A stretch of 53,989 nt of DNA from Oscillospiraceae bacterium. Lineage in GTDB: Bacteria; Bacillota; Clostridia; Oscillospirales; Acutalibacteraceae. This document shows positions 20,973 to 28,766 of this stretch, piece after piece. Position 1 is the first letter of the stretch. Every line of letters starts with the position of its first letter. The stretch spans positions 1 to 53,989 of the forward strand of contig WQWM01000014.1 of assembly GCA_009785335.1 (NCBI GenBank). Reading direction: 5' to 3'. Both the position numbers and the translations under genes were made by a program. Under the pieces are notes generated by a model. That model saw only the letters and a program-made list of their open reading frames with translations. It made no database searches and was not told where the DNA came from.

Positions 20973-21396
20973 ATTGCCGAATTTCCTCCTGGATTTTCTG
21001 CATGTCTTGCTCGGTTTTGCACAGCAGGAAAATGGTGTCCTCCCCTGCTAGGCTGCCCAATATTCCCGGCGGTGCAAGGGCGTCAATGGCCACACAAACA
21101 CTTTGCGCCATGCCAACCTCGCAGCGCACGCACACTGTATGCCCCGCGCCGCCCACGCTTTCGATGGAGCTGCGCAAGATCATGCGCAAATTTGCAGCCT
21201 TGCCCTGCGAAATCTCGGGCTCAATTTCATAAAACGCACCATTTTTTCGCAACTTAAGCTGTGTAATATCACGCGAAACTGTGGCCTGCGCAACCACCAT
21301 GCCCTCGTCGGCCAGCGCAGCCAGCAATTGCTCCTGCGTGGCGATTTTCTGCTCAGTAATTAAACGAAGAATCAACGCGTGCCGCTGCGATTTCAT
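20950..21396 (-). CDS. argR: Arginine repressor
   Basis: 148 residues. N-terminal winged helix (recognition helix near AQATVSRDITQLKL, residues 36-50) and C-terminal hexamerisation/arginine-binding domain with the G-S-L-A-G-E-D-T motif near 118-125. It represses arginine synthesis and activates arginine catabolism with L-arginine as cofactor. It sits between nadK and recN as in other Clostridia and Bacilli. It overlaps nadK by four bases (stop/start) and recN by 23. Confidence 0.95.
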   Translation of the reverse strand: MKSQRHALILRLITEQKIATQEQLLAALADEGMVVAQATVSRDITQLKLRKNGAFYEIEPEISQGKAANLRMILRSSIESVGGAGHTVCVRCEVGMAQSVCVAIDALAPPGILGSLAGEDTIFLLCKTEQDMQKIQEEIRQYATTFNH

Positions 21397-22169
21397 AGGC
21401 TGCCCCCCATTTTTTCATTGAAAATTTCGAGAAAACTCGCAGGTTTCAAGCGAATGAACGCTGCGCGGCTGCTGTGGCGGCAAATGATTACACGGCTGCC
21501 GCGCTGCAGAGGTATTGGTGCTTGCGCGTCAATGCCCAGTGCAAGCTCTTCGTCGGGGATTTCCACACAAAAGCGAGAATCCGCGGCAAACACGATGGTG
21601 CGCGCAGGTGCTTTGTGGTTGCAAATGGGCGTGAGCAAAATGCTCTCGATGCCCGGCTGCACCACAGGACCACCCGCCGAAAAATTATAAGCCGTTGAAC
21701 CAGTGGGCGTTGCGAAAATCACGCCATCCCCTAGATATGATAGCGTTTGATCATCGTTGCAGGTCACGTTGATTTCCGCAATGCGCGGAAAACGCCGCGC
21801 CAACACTGCATCATTCAGGCACACGCTGTCGCGAATCACGCGGCCATGTTGCTCAACTTGCACCTGCAACAGCATGCGGTAATCCAGCTCAAACTCACCG
21901 GCGGCCAAGCGCGGCAGCAGATCCAGCTCATCCTGCTCCAGCCCGGCAAGAAAGCCCAAGCGTCCGGCGTTCACGCCCAGCACAGGCTTGCCGTGCGGCA
22001 GCACCATGTGCGCAGCATTGAGAATCGTGCCGTCACCACCCACGGCGATGATCGCATCGCACTGCGCCGGATTGTGCACAATTGTCACGCCAAGTTGACG
22101 CAAGCGACCCTCAATTTCCGCCGCAAGTGCCTCCGCCGATGACTTTTGCACCACCATCATCTGCTTCAC
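21393..22169 (-). CDS. nadK: NAD kinase
   Basis: 258 residues from GTG 22169. It phosphorylates NAD to NADP in the cytoplasm. The kinase signature GGDGT is at 44-48, with a LGVNAGRLGFL segment and the C-terminal TPTGSTAYNFSAGGP motif. GTG is chosen because an A/G-rich site (AAAGGGGGG) lies about seven bases upstream and because it overlaps the tlyA stop as GTGA; ATG codons at 22160 and 22157 are spaced too far away. Longer frames upstream run through tlyA and are shadows. Confidence 0.94.
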   Translation of the reverse strand: MKQMMVVQKSSAEALAAEIEGRLRQLGVTIVHNPAQCDAIIAVGGDGTILNAAHMVLPHGKPVLGVNAGRLGFLAGLEQDELDLLPRLAAGEFELDYRMLLQVQVEQHGRVIRDSVCLNDAVLARRFPRIAEINVTCNDDQTLSYLGDGVIFATPTGSTAYNFSAGGPVVQPGIESILLTPICNHKAPARTIVFAADSRFCVEIPDEELALGIDAQAPIPLQRGSRVIICRHSSRAAFIRLKPASFLEIFNEKMGGSL

Positions 22170-22891
22170 ACGCAGCCCCCCCTTTGCAAATGTAGTAAAA
22201 ATTCTGTGTTGCCCTGCCCGCCCAACAACGGTGATTGCGTCACCCCAAGCTCGGCGAACCCAGCCTGCTGCGCGGCAGCAATCACTTGTTGCAGAGCACG
22301 TTGGTGCTCCTTGGGTGACCTGACTACGCCACGTTTGCTCAGCGCGGCAGGCCCGCACTCAAACTGCGGCTTTACCAGCGTTATCACATGGCTGTGCGGT
22401 AGTAAACATTCTGCTAACTTGGGCAAAATTAGCGTAAGCGAGATGAACGAAACATCCACACAGGCGAGCTGCATTTGCGATATTTCCAGCGTGCGAATAT
22501 CAGTTTTCTCCAGTGAAAGCACGCGCGGGTCTTCTCGCAACATGGGTACCAGCTGTCCTGTGCCAACATCAACAGCCGTCACATGCGCTACGCCGCGCTC
22601 CAGCAGCACCTGCGTAAAACCACCTGTGCTCGCGCCAACATCCAAGCAGCGCAATCCCGTTACGTCGATGTCGAAAACCTCAAGCGCATGCAGCAGCTTG
22701 AGCGCACCGCGACCAACGTAGTGCTGCGCGGGGCTGTCTTGCAGCGTAATTTCGTCGCCTTGCATAATCATAATGCTTGACTTTAGTGCAAGTTTACCAT
22801 TCACCTGCACCAGCCCATCTTCTATCGCACGTTGCGCCTTTGCCCGCGTGATACATAGTCCACGCTCAACAAGAATCACATCCAACCGCAT
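22166..22891 (-). CDS. tlyA: TlyA family rRNA methyltransferase
   Basis: 241 residues from ATG 22891, which has GGGGAG seven bases upstream. An N-terminal S4 RNA-binding domain (about 1-60, RLDVILVERGL...RAKAQRAIEDGLV) is followed by an FtsJ/RrmJ-type methyltransferase with the SAM-binding motif LDVGASTGGFT. In characterised relatives it methylates the 2'-O of cytidine in rRNA; older annotations call it haemolysin A. Its stop overlaps the nadK start. A repeat lies between it and dxs. Confidence 0.93.
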   Translation of the reverse strand: MRLDVILVERGLCITRAKAQRAIEDGLVQVNGKLALKSSIMIMQGDEITLQDSPAQHYVGRGALKLLHALEVFDIDVTGLRCLDVGASTGGFTQVLLERGVAHVTAVDVGTGQLVPMLREDPRVLSLEKTDIRTLEISQMQLACVDVSFISLTLILPKLAECLLPHSHVITLVKPQFECGPAALSKRGVVRSPKEHQRALQQVIAAAQQAGFAELGVTQSPLLGGQGNTEFLLHLQRGGCV

Positions 22892-22939
22892 TAAAATCTC
22901 CCCATGCGTAGCGCCAAGCACAAACGCAGCACTTTTCTT

Positions 22940-22982
22940 AGGATACAGCGAAGCGACTTAACTTTTTTTCAAAAAAGTTGCA
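22940..22982. repeat. Hairpin plus GTCGCTTCGC box at dxs 3' end
   Basis: Box in reverse (AGGATACAGCGAAGCGACT, 22940-22958) directly followed by AACTTTTTTT-CAAAAAAGTT (22961-22980). The stop codon of dxs lies inside the hairpin, so the element supplies the last codons of dxs. Confidence 0.7.
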
Positions 22983-24750
22983 AAGCTTCGCGCATTGCGG
23001 CACGATCGAGCTTATGCTCCGCAAGCAGCTCTGCCAAACTCGCATGACGGGCAAAACCCTCCACAGCGTTGAGCTTAAACTCACCAGTATAACCCGCCTG
23101 CGCAAGCATTGCACCAAAGCGTTCGCCTGCACCGCCTGTGCGGATGCCCTCTTCAAAAAAGCACACGCGGCGGCAATTCAATACCGCCTGCACCGCAGCA
23201 GGATCAATCGGCAGCACGCGCCGCAGCCGCAGCACGCGCACGCCCGGCACTTGCAAAGCCTCGTGAATCAAACGACCATAGGTGACGATCGTGCAATCCC
23301 CGCTGCCGTGCACATCAAATGTGCCATGCGACTCATCTGGCGAAAGTTGCGCTGCACAGTCACGTGCATAGCGCACGAAGGTGAGTTTGTCATCTTGCAG
23401 TGCGTTTTGCAGCATGCTGCGCAATTCATCTGCAGCCACGGGAGCATATACCTGTGCCCCAGGCAATGCCGCACACATGGCCACGTCGTATAAGCCATGG
23501 TGGGTAGTACCGTCCGCACCCACAAAACCCGCACGGTCAACTGCTACTACCATGGGCAGGCTCTGCAGCGCAACGTCATGGTGCAATTGGTCAAACGCAC
23601 GCTGCATGAAGGTTGAATATAACGCAACCACCGGGCGCATGCCTTGGCGAGCCAAGCCCGCCGCAAACGTCATCGCATGTGCCTCGGCAATGCCCACGTC
23701 AAAGAATCGCGCGGGGTATTGCTGCGAAAAATCGCTGAGACCAGTGCCCAGGGCCATGGCGGCAGTCACCGCGCATACTTGCGAGTTTCCATCGGCGATG
23801 CCACACAACGCTTCGCCAAATATGTCAGTATAACTTTGCCCACTTTCTGCACACGCGGGGCTCACACCGTGATATTCATCAGGCGCAGCTTCGGCATTCG
23901 GATAGCCTTTGCCTTTGGTGCTGTGCACATGCACCAACGCGGGGCGCGGGCTAAGCTTGGCACTTTCCAGCGCGGCACGCAGGCGAGAAATATCATGGCC
24001 ATCCACCGGGCCAATATATGCAAGCCCCAGCTGTTCAAAAATCGTGGTGCCCGTGAGCACCCGCTTGACGAGTTCCTTGAGCTTCGCCACCTGCTTGGCC
24101 AAGCCATCCCCCACGCCGGGAATGCGGCGCAATATACGTTCCACACGACGCTTGCTGCGGCGGTAACGCGGCAGGGCACGCACTTTTGCTAAATAACGCG
24201 ACAACCCACCCACGTTGCGCGAAATGCTCATCTCGTTGTCGTTGAGCACCACAATGAGCTTCGCCTGACTACGCCCAGCGTTGTTCAATGCCTCATAAAC
24301 CGGCCCGCCGGTGAGCGCGCCGTCTCCCAGCACCGCCACGGTGTAGTCATCACAACCCTGCAAATGCCGCGCTTCGGCCAGCCCAAGTGCTTGCGACACG
24401 CTAGAACTGGAATGCCCCACCGTGAAATAATCATGCTCGCTTTCGCCGCGATTGGTGAAGCCCGACAGCCCACCCGATTGCCGCAACGTGCTAAATTGCG
24501 CATAACGACCTGTGAGCAATTTGTGTGTGTAGCTTTGGTGGCTCACATCCCAAATCAGTGCATCGCGAGGGGAATCAAATGTCAGGTGCAACGCAAGTGT
24601 GAGCTCCACCACACCCAAATTTGATGCCATGTGCCCGCCGTTTTGCTCCACCGTGCTGATGATTGTGCGACGGATTTCGCTGGCCAGTTGCGGCAATTGC
24701 TTGCGCGGCAACTGGCGCAAATCAGCGGGAGAATTGATTTTCGATAGCAT
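22969..24750 (-). CDS. dxs: 1-deoxy-D-xylulose-5-phosphate synthase
   Basis: 593 residues, slightly short for the family (about 620). It condenses pyruvate and glyceraldehyde-3-phosphate with thiamine diphosphate, the first step of the MEP isoprenoid pathway. GDGALTGGPVYEALNNAG is the ThDP/Mg motif (about 145-165), with the transketolase pyrimidine domain (FDVGIAEAHAMTFAAGLA, DRAGFVGADGTTHHG) and C-terminal domain following. ATG 24750 is chosen: AAAGGA lies six bases upstream, whereas ATG 24756 abuts it. It is coupled in function with ispA upstream. Its last codons fall in a repeat. Confidence 0.95.
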   Translation of the reverse strand: MLSKINSPADLRQLPRKQLPQLASEIRRTIISTVEQNGGHMASNLGVVELTLALHLTFDSPRDALIWDVSHQSYTHKLLTGRYAQFSTLRQSGGLSGFTNRGESEHDYFTVGHSSSSVSQALGLAEARHLQGCDDYTVAVLGDGALTGGPVYEALNNAGRSQAKLIVVLNDNEMSISRNVGGLSRYLAKVRALPRYRRSKRRVERILRRIPGVGDGLAKQVAKLKELVKRVLTGTTIFEQLGLAYIGPVDGHDISRLRAALESAKLSPRPALVHVHSTKGKGYPNAEAAPDEYHGVSPACAESGQSYTDIFGEALCGIADGNSQVCAVTAAMALGTGLSDFSQQYPARFFDVGIAEAHAMTFAAGLARQGMRPVVALYSTFMQRAFDQLHHDVALQSLPMVVAVDRAGFVGADGTTHHGLYDVAMCAALPGAQVYAPVAADELRSMLQNALQDDKLTFVRYARDCAAQLSPDESHGTFDVHGSGDCTIVTYGRLIHEALQVPGVRVLRLRRVLPIDPAAVQAVLNCRRVCFFEEGIRTGGAGERFGAMLAQAGYTGEFKLNAVEGFARHASLAELLAEHKLDRAAMREALQLF

Positions 24751-24767
24751 ATACATTCCTTTATGTC

Positions 24768-24788
24768 GCTTTTTTGAAAAAAGTGGTG
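24768..24788. repeat. T/A hairpin upstream of dxs ribosome site
   Basis: CGCTTTTTT-GAAAAAAGTG, a member of the dispersed hairpin family, ending about ten bases before the dxs Shine-Dalgarno (minus strand). Confidence 0.65.
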
Positions 24789-24823
24789 TCTTCAAATAGT
24801 CAACAAACTACAAACAGCATGTA

Positions 24824-24896
24824 GGGACGGCTTGCAAGCCGCCCGCGATGACCACTTAACCCAGTATTTTTACTCGGGCGGCTTGCAAGCCGTCCC
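24824..24896. repeat. 22-bp perfect inverted repeat, MITE-like
   Basis: Arms 24824-24845 and 24875-24896 are exact reverse complements around a 29-base centre. Each arm contains the self-complementary GGCTTGCAAGCC. It lies in the dxs-ispA spacer of an otherwise tightly packed operon. Confidence 0.85.
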
Positions 24897-24934
24897 CATA
24901 TGCTGACGATAATTTTCATTTTTGTCCAACAGAA

Positions 24935-25801
24935 CTAATTGTTTCGCGTCAGAAGCCATTGCGGCAGTTGATAAAGCAAATGCTCCGCATCGGCATAACC
25001 TGCAATGGCCTGCTGCGCGGCAGCAGCCAACTCATGTGCAAACTGCTGTGCGGCGGGCAATCCAAGCAAGCTCACCCATGTATTTTTCCCCGCTGCAGCA
25101 TCTTTACCCGCAGTTTTGCCCAGTGTTTCGCTGCTCGCCGTCACATCTAAAATATCGTCCGTGAGCTGAAACAACAAGCCCAACTGCGCAGCATATTGTC
25201 GCGCAGCACGCATTTGATCTTCGCTGGCGCCAGCAGCCAAACAGCCTAGTTCGCAGGCTGCACGCAACAGCGCACCGGTTTTCAGCGCATTCATTTCTTC
25301 AAGCTGTGCGCGAGTGATTGCCACGCTTTCATAGCTCAAATCCTGCCATTGGCCTTCAATCATGTCTATTGATGCCCGCATGAGGATATTCACTGCCTCA
25401 CAGCGGCATTCGGCTTGCAGTTGCGTGTTATGCAGCACCAGCAAGGCCTCGCACAGCATGGCAGAACCCGCCAGCAGCGCAGCTTGTTCGCCAAATTGCT
25501 TGTGGCAGGCTGGCCGCCCGCGGCGCATGTCATCATTATCCATGCAGGGCAAGTCGTCATGCACCAGCGAATAGCAGTGCACCAATTCAATGGCCACGGC
25601 AAGCGGCGCAGCATCCTCAGGTCGTCCGCCAAACAGCGCACAGAAGGCCTGCGCCAATACCGGGCGAATCCGCTTGCCGCCACCCATGAGACTATAGCGC
25701 ATGGCCTGTGCCACCACACTTTCGCCGCCGGGCAGATATTGCTCAAGTGTATGTTCAAACCGCTCAGCCTGTTCTTTCAGCAGTGCTGTCACGTTATTCA
25801 T
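24935..25801 (-). CDS. ispA: Polyprenyl (farnesyl) diphosphate synthase
   Basis: 288-residue trans-prenyltransferase that builds geranyl/farnesyl diphosphate from IPP and DMAPP. The first aspartate-rich motif is DDLPCMDNDD (about residues 78-87) with GGGKRIRP upstream, and the second is DDILD (about 217). The size and short-chain type fit IspA. Its start overlaps xseB by eight bases. It is placed upstream of dxs, giving substrate and product genes of the MEP/prenyl route side by side. Confidence 0.94.
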   Translation of the reverse strand: MNNVTALLKEQAERFEHTLEQYLPGGESVVAQAMRYSLMGGGKRIRPVLAQAFCALFGGRPEDAAPLAVAIELVHCYSLVHDDLPCMDNDDMRRGRPACHKQFGEQAALLAGSAMLCEALLVLHNTQLQAECRCEAVNILMRASIDMIEGQWQDLSYESVAITRAQLEEMNALKTGALLRAACELGCLAAGASEDQMRAARQYAAQLGLLFQLTDDILDVTASSETLGKTAGKDAAAGKNTWVSLLGLPAAQQFAHELAAAAQQAIAGYADAEHLLYQLPQWLLTRNN

Positions 25802-25985
25802 CGCAGCTCTCCAAGTTCAATGTAGTCAGCTTTTGCTCGGCAGTTTGCAATGTTACCTGCAACTGCGTCGCTAATTTTGTGCCTTCTTCAAACAGCTTCA
25901 AGCTTTGCTCCAGCGGCAAGCTGCCCTGCTCAAGCAGCCCAGCAATTTCCTCAAGCCGAGCAAACGCTTTCTCATAATTTTGCAT
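25794..25985 (-). CDS. xseB: Exodeoxyribonuclease VII small subunit
   Basis: 63 residues, the normal size. FARLEEIAGLLEQGSLPLEQSL-type helix-turn-helix pattern is characteristic of XseB, which associates with XseA in the single-strand-specific exonuclease VII. AAGGAGG precedes the ATG. It overlaps ispA by eight bases and follows xseA after a 101-base spacer occupied by a repeat. Confidence 0.94.
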   Translation of the reverse strand: MQNYEKAFARLEEIAGLLEQGSLPLEQSLKLFEEGTKLATQLQVTLQTAEQKLTTLNLESCDE

Positions 25986-25998
25986 AGCCCCTCCTTCT

Positions 25999-26060
25999 TG
26001 CCGCTTTTTGAAAAAAGTGGCGCAAAAACATTTAAGTCGCTTCGCTGTGTTCTATGATAG
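25999..26060. repeat. Hairpin plus box element between xseA and xseB
   Basis: GCCGCTTTTT-GAAAAAAGTGGC (26000-26021), then AAAAACATTTAAGTCGCTTC and GCTGTGTTCTATGATAG to 26060. In the leftward transcript the order is box, A/T linker, hairpin, ribosome site, ATG. Confidence 0.75.
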
Positions 26061-26086
26061 GTCGTGCGTAGGTCGCGCGAAAAATA

Positions 26087-27274
26087 TTACAAGTTCACCG
26101 TCACGGTGCAGGTGCCATCATGCAGTTGCAATTGCAACTCATCCCAAAGTGCCAGCTGTGTTATGCTCGTTATTGGCACATCGTCTTTGCGTGCAATCGC
26201 ATAACCCCGCGCCAACACCCCAAGCGGGCTGAGTGCGTGCAAACTTGCCGCCAAGCGCGTGAACTTCGCCCGCTCGCGCAGTGTGCGCTCGGTCATTGCG
26301 CTGTGCATGCGTTGCGTTGCGCCATCTAGGCGTTGTTGCGCGGTGCAAATGAGTTCCTGCGGGCTGCTGAGCACACGCCGCCCAAGCAAGCTGGTTAATG
26401 CTGCGCGGCGTTGTTGCAAGTTTGCCTGCATGGCATAGGTCATGCGCTCATGCAGGCCATGCAGCCCTGCAATAATTTCCGCCACGTCCGGCACAGCAAG
26501 CTCCGCTGCAGCAGAAGGCGTTGGCGCGCGCAAATCTGCTGCGAAATCGCAAATCGTAACATCTGTTTCGTGCCCTACCGCACTGATCACTGGAATTCGC
26601 GACGCTGCCACCGCACGTGCCACGGCTTCTTCATTAAACGCCCACAAATCTTCAAGTGAGCCGCCACCCCGCCCAACAATCAAAACATCAGCAGCATCGC
26701 GTGCATTAAATAAGTCAATTGCAGCTGAAACTTGCCCTGCTGCCCCTTGCCCCTGCACTTGCACCGGGCACAGCACAACCTCACACGCAGGGCAACGCCG
26801 CCGCAAAATTTGCAGCATATCCTGCAATGCCGCACCTGTGCCGCTGGTGATAATCCCCACCCGCTTCGGAAAAACAGGGATGGGCCGTTTGCGCTGTTCA
26901 TCAAACAAGCCCTCAGCGGCAAGACGTTCTTTCAGCTGCTCAAATGCTAGATATAGCGCCCCCAAGCCGTCGGGTTGCATGTCCTCGGCATAAACCTGAA
27001 ACTTGCCGTCACGTTCATACAACGACGCACGGCCAAACAGCACCACATGCATGCCGTCATGCGGCACAAAGCCTAGGCGACGGTTAGCCTCACGAAACAT
27101 CACCGCAGGCAACGCGGCTTTGTCATCCTTAAGCGTAAAATACCAGTGCCCGCTATAGTGCGCTTTGAAGTTGCTGATTTCACCTGCCACGGCAAGGCCG
27201 CGCAGTCCATCGCTTTCCTCCAGCAGGAACTTTACGTATTTATTCAGTTGCGAAACGGTGAGAGGTGCTAGCAT
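26087..27274 (-). CDS. xseA: Exodeoxyribonuclease VII large subunit
   Basis: 395 residues. An N-terminal OB-fold (LTVSQLNKYVKFLLEESDGLRGLAVAGEIS-like start), a central catalytic domain (KRVGIITSGTGAALQDML, VLIVGRGGGSLEDLWAFNEE, SAVGHETDVTICDFAADLRAPTPSAAAE landmarks) and a helical C-terminus. It forms exonuclease VII with XseB, used in mismatch and crosslink repair. The ATG is preceded by AAAGGAATGTT, and a repeat hairpin lies just upstream. Confidence 0.95.
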   Translation of the reverse strand: MLAPLTVSQLNKYVKFLLEESDGLRGLAVAGEISNFKAHYSGHWYFTLKDDKAALPAVMFREANRRLGFVPHDGMHVVLFGRASLYERDGKFQVYAEDMQPDGLGALYLAFEQLKERLAAEGLFDEQRKRPIPVFPKRVGIITSGTGAALQDMLQILRRRCPACEVVLCPVQVQGQGAAGQVSAAIDLFNARDAADVLIVGRGGGSLEDLWAFNEEAVARAVAASRIPVISAVGHETDVTICDFAADLRAPTPSAAAELAVPDVAEIIAGLHGLHERMTYAMQANLQQRRAALTSLLGRRVLSSPQELICTAQQRLDGATQRMHSAMTERTLRERAKFTRLAASLHALSPLGVLARGYAIARKDDVPITSITQLALWDELQLQLHDGTCTVTVNL

Positions 27275-27289
27275 AACATTCCTTTTTTA

Positions 27290-27336
27290 TCACTTTTTTG
27301 AAAAAAGTGACGCAAAAAACTTTTTAGTCGCTTCGC
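27290..27336. repeat. Hairpin plus box overlapping the TsaD-like stop codon
   Basis: TCACTTTTTT-GAAAAAAGTGA (27290-27310) followed by AAAAAACTTTTTAGTCGC and TTCGC. The TAA of the upstream gene (27324-27326) and its last codons lie in the box. Confidence 0.75.
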
Positions 27337-28226
27337 GGGAGATTTTTTATGTGGTTGAAATAAGCCAGAACTGCAATGCCAGCGGCATTGTCTGCGCTAA
27401 ACTCCGGCGCGGCGAATTGTGCATGCGGAAACGCTGCACAGAATATCTCGCGCAGCACTTGGCTGCAACACACCCCGCCCGCGCAAATCAGCGGCAAATC
27501 ACCCGTTTGGCTGGTTATCTTGATCATCGCCTGTGCAATGGTCGCCAAGCAAAACCGCGCGATATTTTCCGGGGCATCATCTATCTGCTTACACTGATTC
27601 TCCACGCCGGAAAGATGCATGTGCATGCCATTCACGCTCACCCGCACACGCTGATTTTCACCGCGCTGCGCCAGCTGATCCAACGCAGGGCCTGCGGGAA
27701 AATCTAACCCCAGCTGCGCGCCCACGCGATCTACCAGCTGCCCGGCATTCAAATCCGCCGTGCCGCCAATGCACGCGGCCTGCAGGCCTGGCCGCACATG
27801 CAGCAACTCGGTCGTGCCGCCGCTCACATGCCAGGCCAGAAACTCACCATGCAGCAAATCCAGCCGTTTGACCGAATACAACGCCGCAGCCAAGTGCCCC
27901 TGCTGATGTGAGTACATATATAATGGTATGTCCAGTGCGCTTGCCACGGCCTGTGCGACGCTCATGCCCGCCAAAAAACAGGGCATATAACTCCCCTGCA
28001 CATCGCGTGGACGGTTGCTCACGCCCACGGCGGTGACTTTCTGCCCACGTAAAAACTCATCCAACATGTCCGGCAGCGCAACGGTGTGATGAAACAGCGC
28101 GTCGCTTTGCCGCAAGCCCAGTTCGCCTGCTTTCACCGGCAGCGGGCGTTTTATTTGTCGCACGGTTTCGCCGTCATATCGTGCCAAGCTTGTGGTGTAA
28201 TTGCTCGTGTCAACTCCTAGTGTCAT
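27324..28226 (-). CDS. TsaD/Kae1-like protein (paralogue family)
   Basis: 300 residues from ATG 28226, which has GAGGGA just upstream; TTG 28238 is an alternative. It is an ASKHA-fold protein of the Kae1/TsaD/YgjD group: LGVDTSNYTTSLA at the N-terminus, a metal-site motif SHQQGH near 110, VSGGTTELLHV as a phosphate loop and CAGGV in the C-terminal part. It is shorter than true TsaD (about 335). Clostridia often carry such a second copy beside nusB and xseA; whether it makes tRNA t6A is unknown, so no symbol is given. It overlaps nusB by 17 bases. The last residues PRSD are encoded inside the repeat at 27324-27336. Confidence 0.8.
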   Translation of the reverse strand: MTLGVDTSNYTTSLARYDGETVRQIKRPLPVKAGELGLRQSDALFHHTVALPDMLDEFLRGQKVTAVGVSNRPRDVQGSYMPCFLAGMSVAQAVASALDIPLYMYSHQQGHLAAALYSVKRLDLLHGEFLAWHVSGGTTELLHVRPGLQAACIGGTADLNAGQLVDRVGAQLGLDFPAGPALDQLAQRGENQRVRVSVNGMHMHLSGVENQCKQIDDAPENIARFCLATIAQAMIKITSQTGDLPLICAGGVCCSQVLREIFCAAFPHAQFAAPEFSADNAAGIAVLAYFNHIKNLPRSD

Positions 28227-28620
28227 GTTCCCTCGCAATCGCGCCTAGCAAGCCATTCACAAACTTCGGTGCATCGTCGTCGCCATAAATCTTGGCCAAC
28301 TCAACCGCCTCGTTAATGCTCACCCCCACGGGGATGTCATCCACGTGCAGCATTTCGCACACAGCAAGACGCAACAGCGCATGCGTGGCACGCGGAATAC
28401 GCCCCAGCCGCCAACCGGGTTTTAGCCGCTTCGCGATTTCCTCGTCAATCATCTGCAAATTTTCCACAGCAAGCGTGGCCAGTTGCAGGGCGAACTCATC
28501 CAGCGGCACTTCATCTTCATCACGTGCATCAAGTACTTCCTGCAAGTTTGCATGAAAGGCTAGTGCAAACAGCAGCGAGAAGGCTTGTTCGCGTGCGGCG
28601 CGGCGTTGTTGTTGTGTCAT
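28210..28620 (-). CDS. nusB: Transcription antitermination protein NusB
   Basis: 136 residues, all-helical RNA-binding protein that with S10 (NusE) binds boxA of rRNA leaders. The R-R-x-A-R-E-Q-A-F-S-L-L-F start and the C-terminal SINEAVELAKIYGDDDAPKF-like segment are diagnostic. It is the first gene of the leftward operon, with GGGAG before the ATG and a promoter at 28650-28678. Confidence 0.95.
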   Translation of the reverse strand: MTQQQRRAAREQAFSLLFALAFHANLQEVLDARDEDEVPLDEFALQLATLAVENLQMIDEEIAKRLKPGWRLGRIPRATHALLRLAVCEMLHVDDIPVGVSINEAVELAKIYGDDDAPKFVNGLLGAIAREHDTRS

Positions 28621-28649
28621 GATAAACTCCCAGCGTGTATAATATCTCT

Positions 28650-28678
28650 ATTATACCATACTTGCGATGAATATTCAA
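28650..28678 (-). promoter_or_regulatory. Promoter of the nusB-to-recN operon
   Basis: Minus strand TTGAAT (28673-28678), 17 bases, TATAAT (28650-28655), with TGG before the -10. It is the only good promoter upstream of the ten-gene unit. Confidence 0.82.
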
Positions 28679-28696
28679 TGGGTTTATGCATAAAAA

Positions 28697-28711
28697 TGTC
28701 GCTTCGCTGTG
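28697..28711. repeat. Short copy of the GTCGCTTCGC box
   Basis: TGTCGCTTCGCTGTG, upstream of the nusB promoter; no hairpin partner is adjacent. Confidence 0.5.
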
Positions 28712-28730
28712 CCGTCTTCAACGCTTGCAT

Positions 28731-28755
28731 AAAAATAAAGGCGGATTGCTCCGCC
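28731..28755 (-). terminator. Terminator of the NPCBM-like gene
   Basis: GGCGGA / TCCGCC with a four-base loop (28740-28755), followed on the minus strand by TTTATTTTT. Confidence 0.88.
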
Positions 28756-28766
28756 TCAGTAAGTTC

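Noticed and set aside
24824..24896. Operon terminator between ispA and dxs
   Set aside because: The strong inverted repeat is not followed by a T run on the minus strand, and no promoter for dxs is seen after it.
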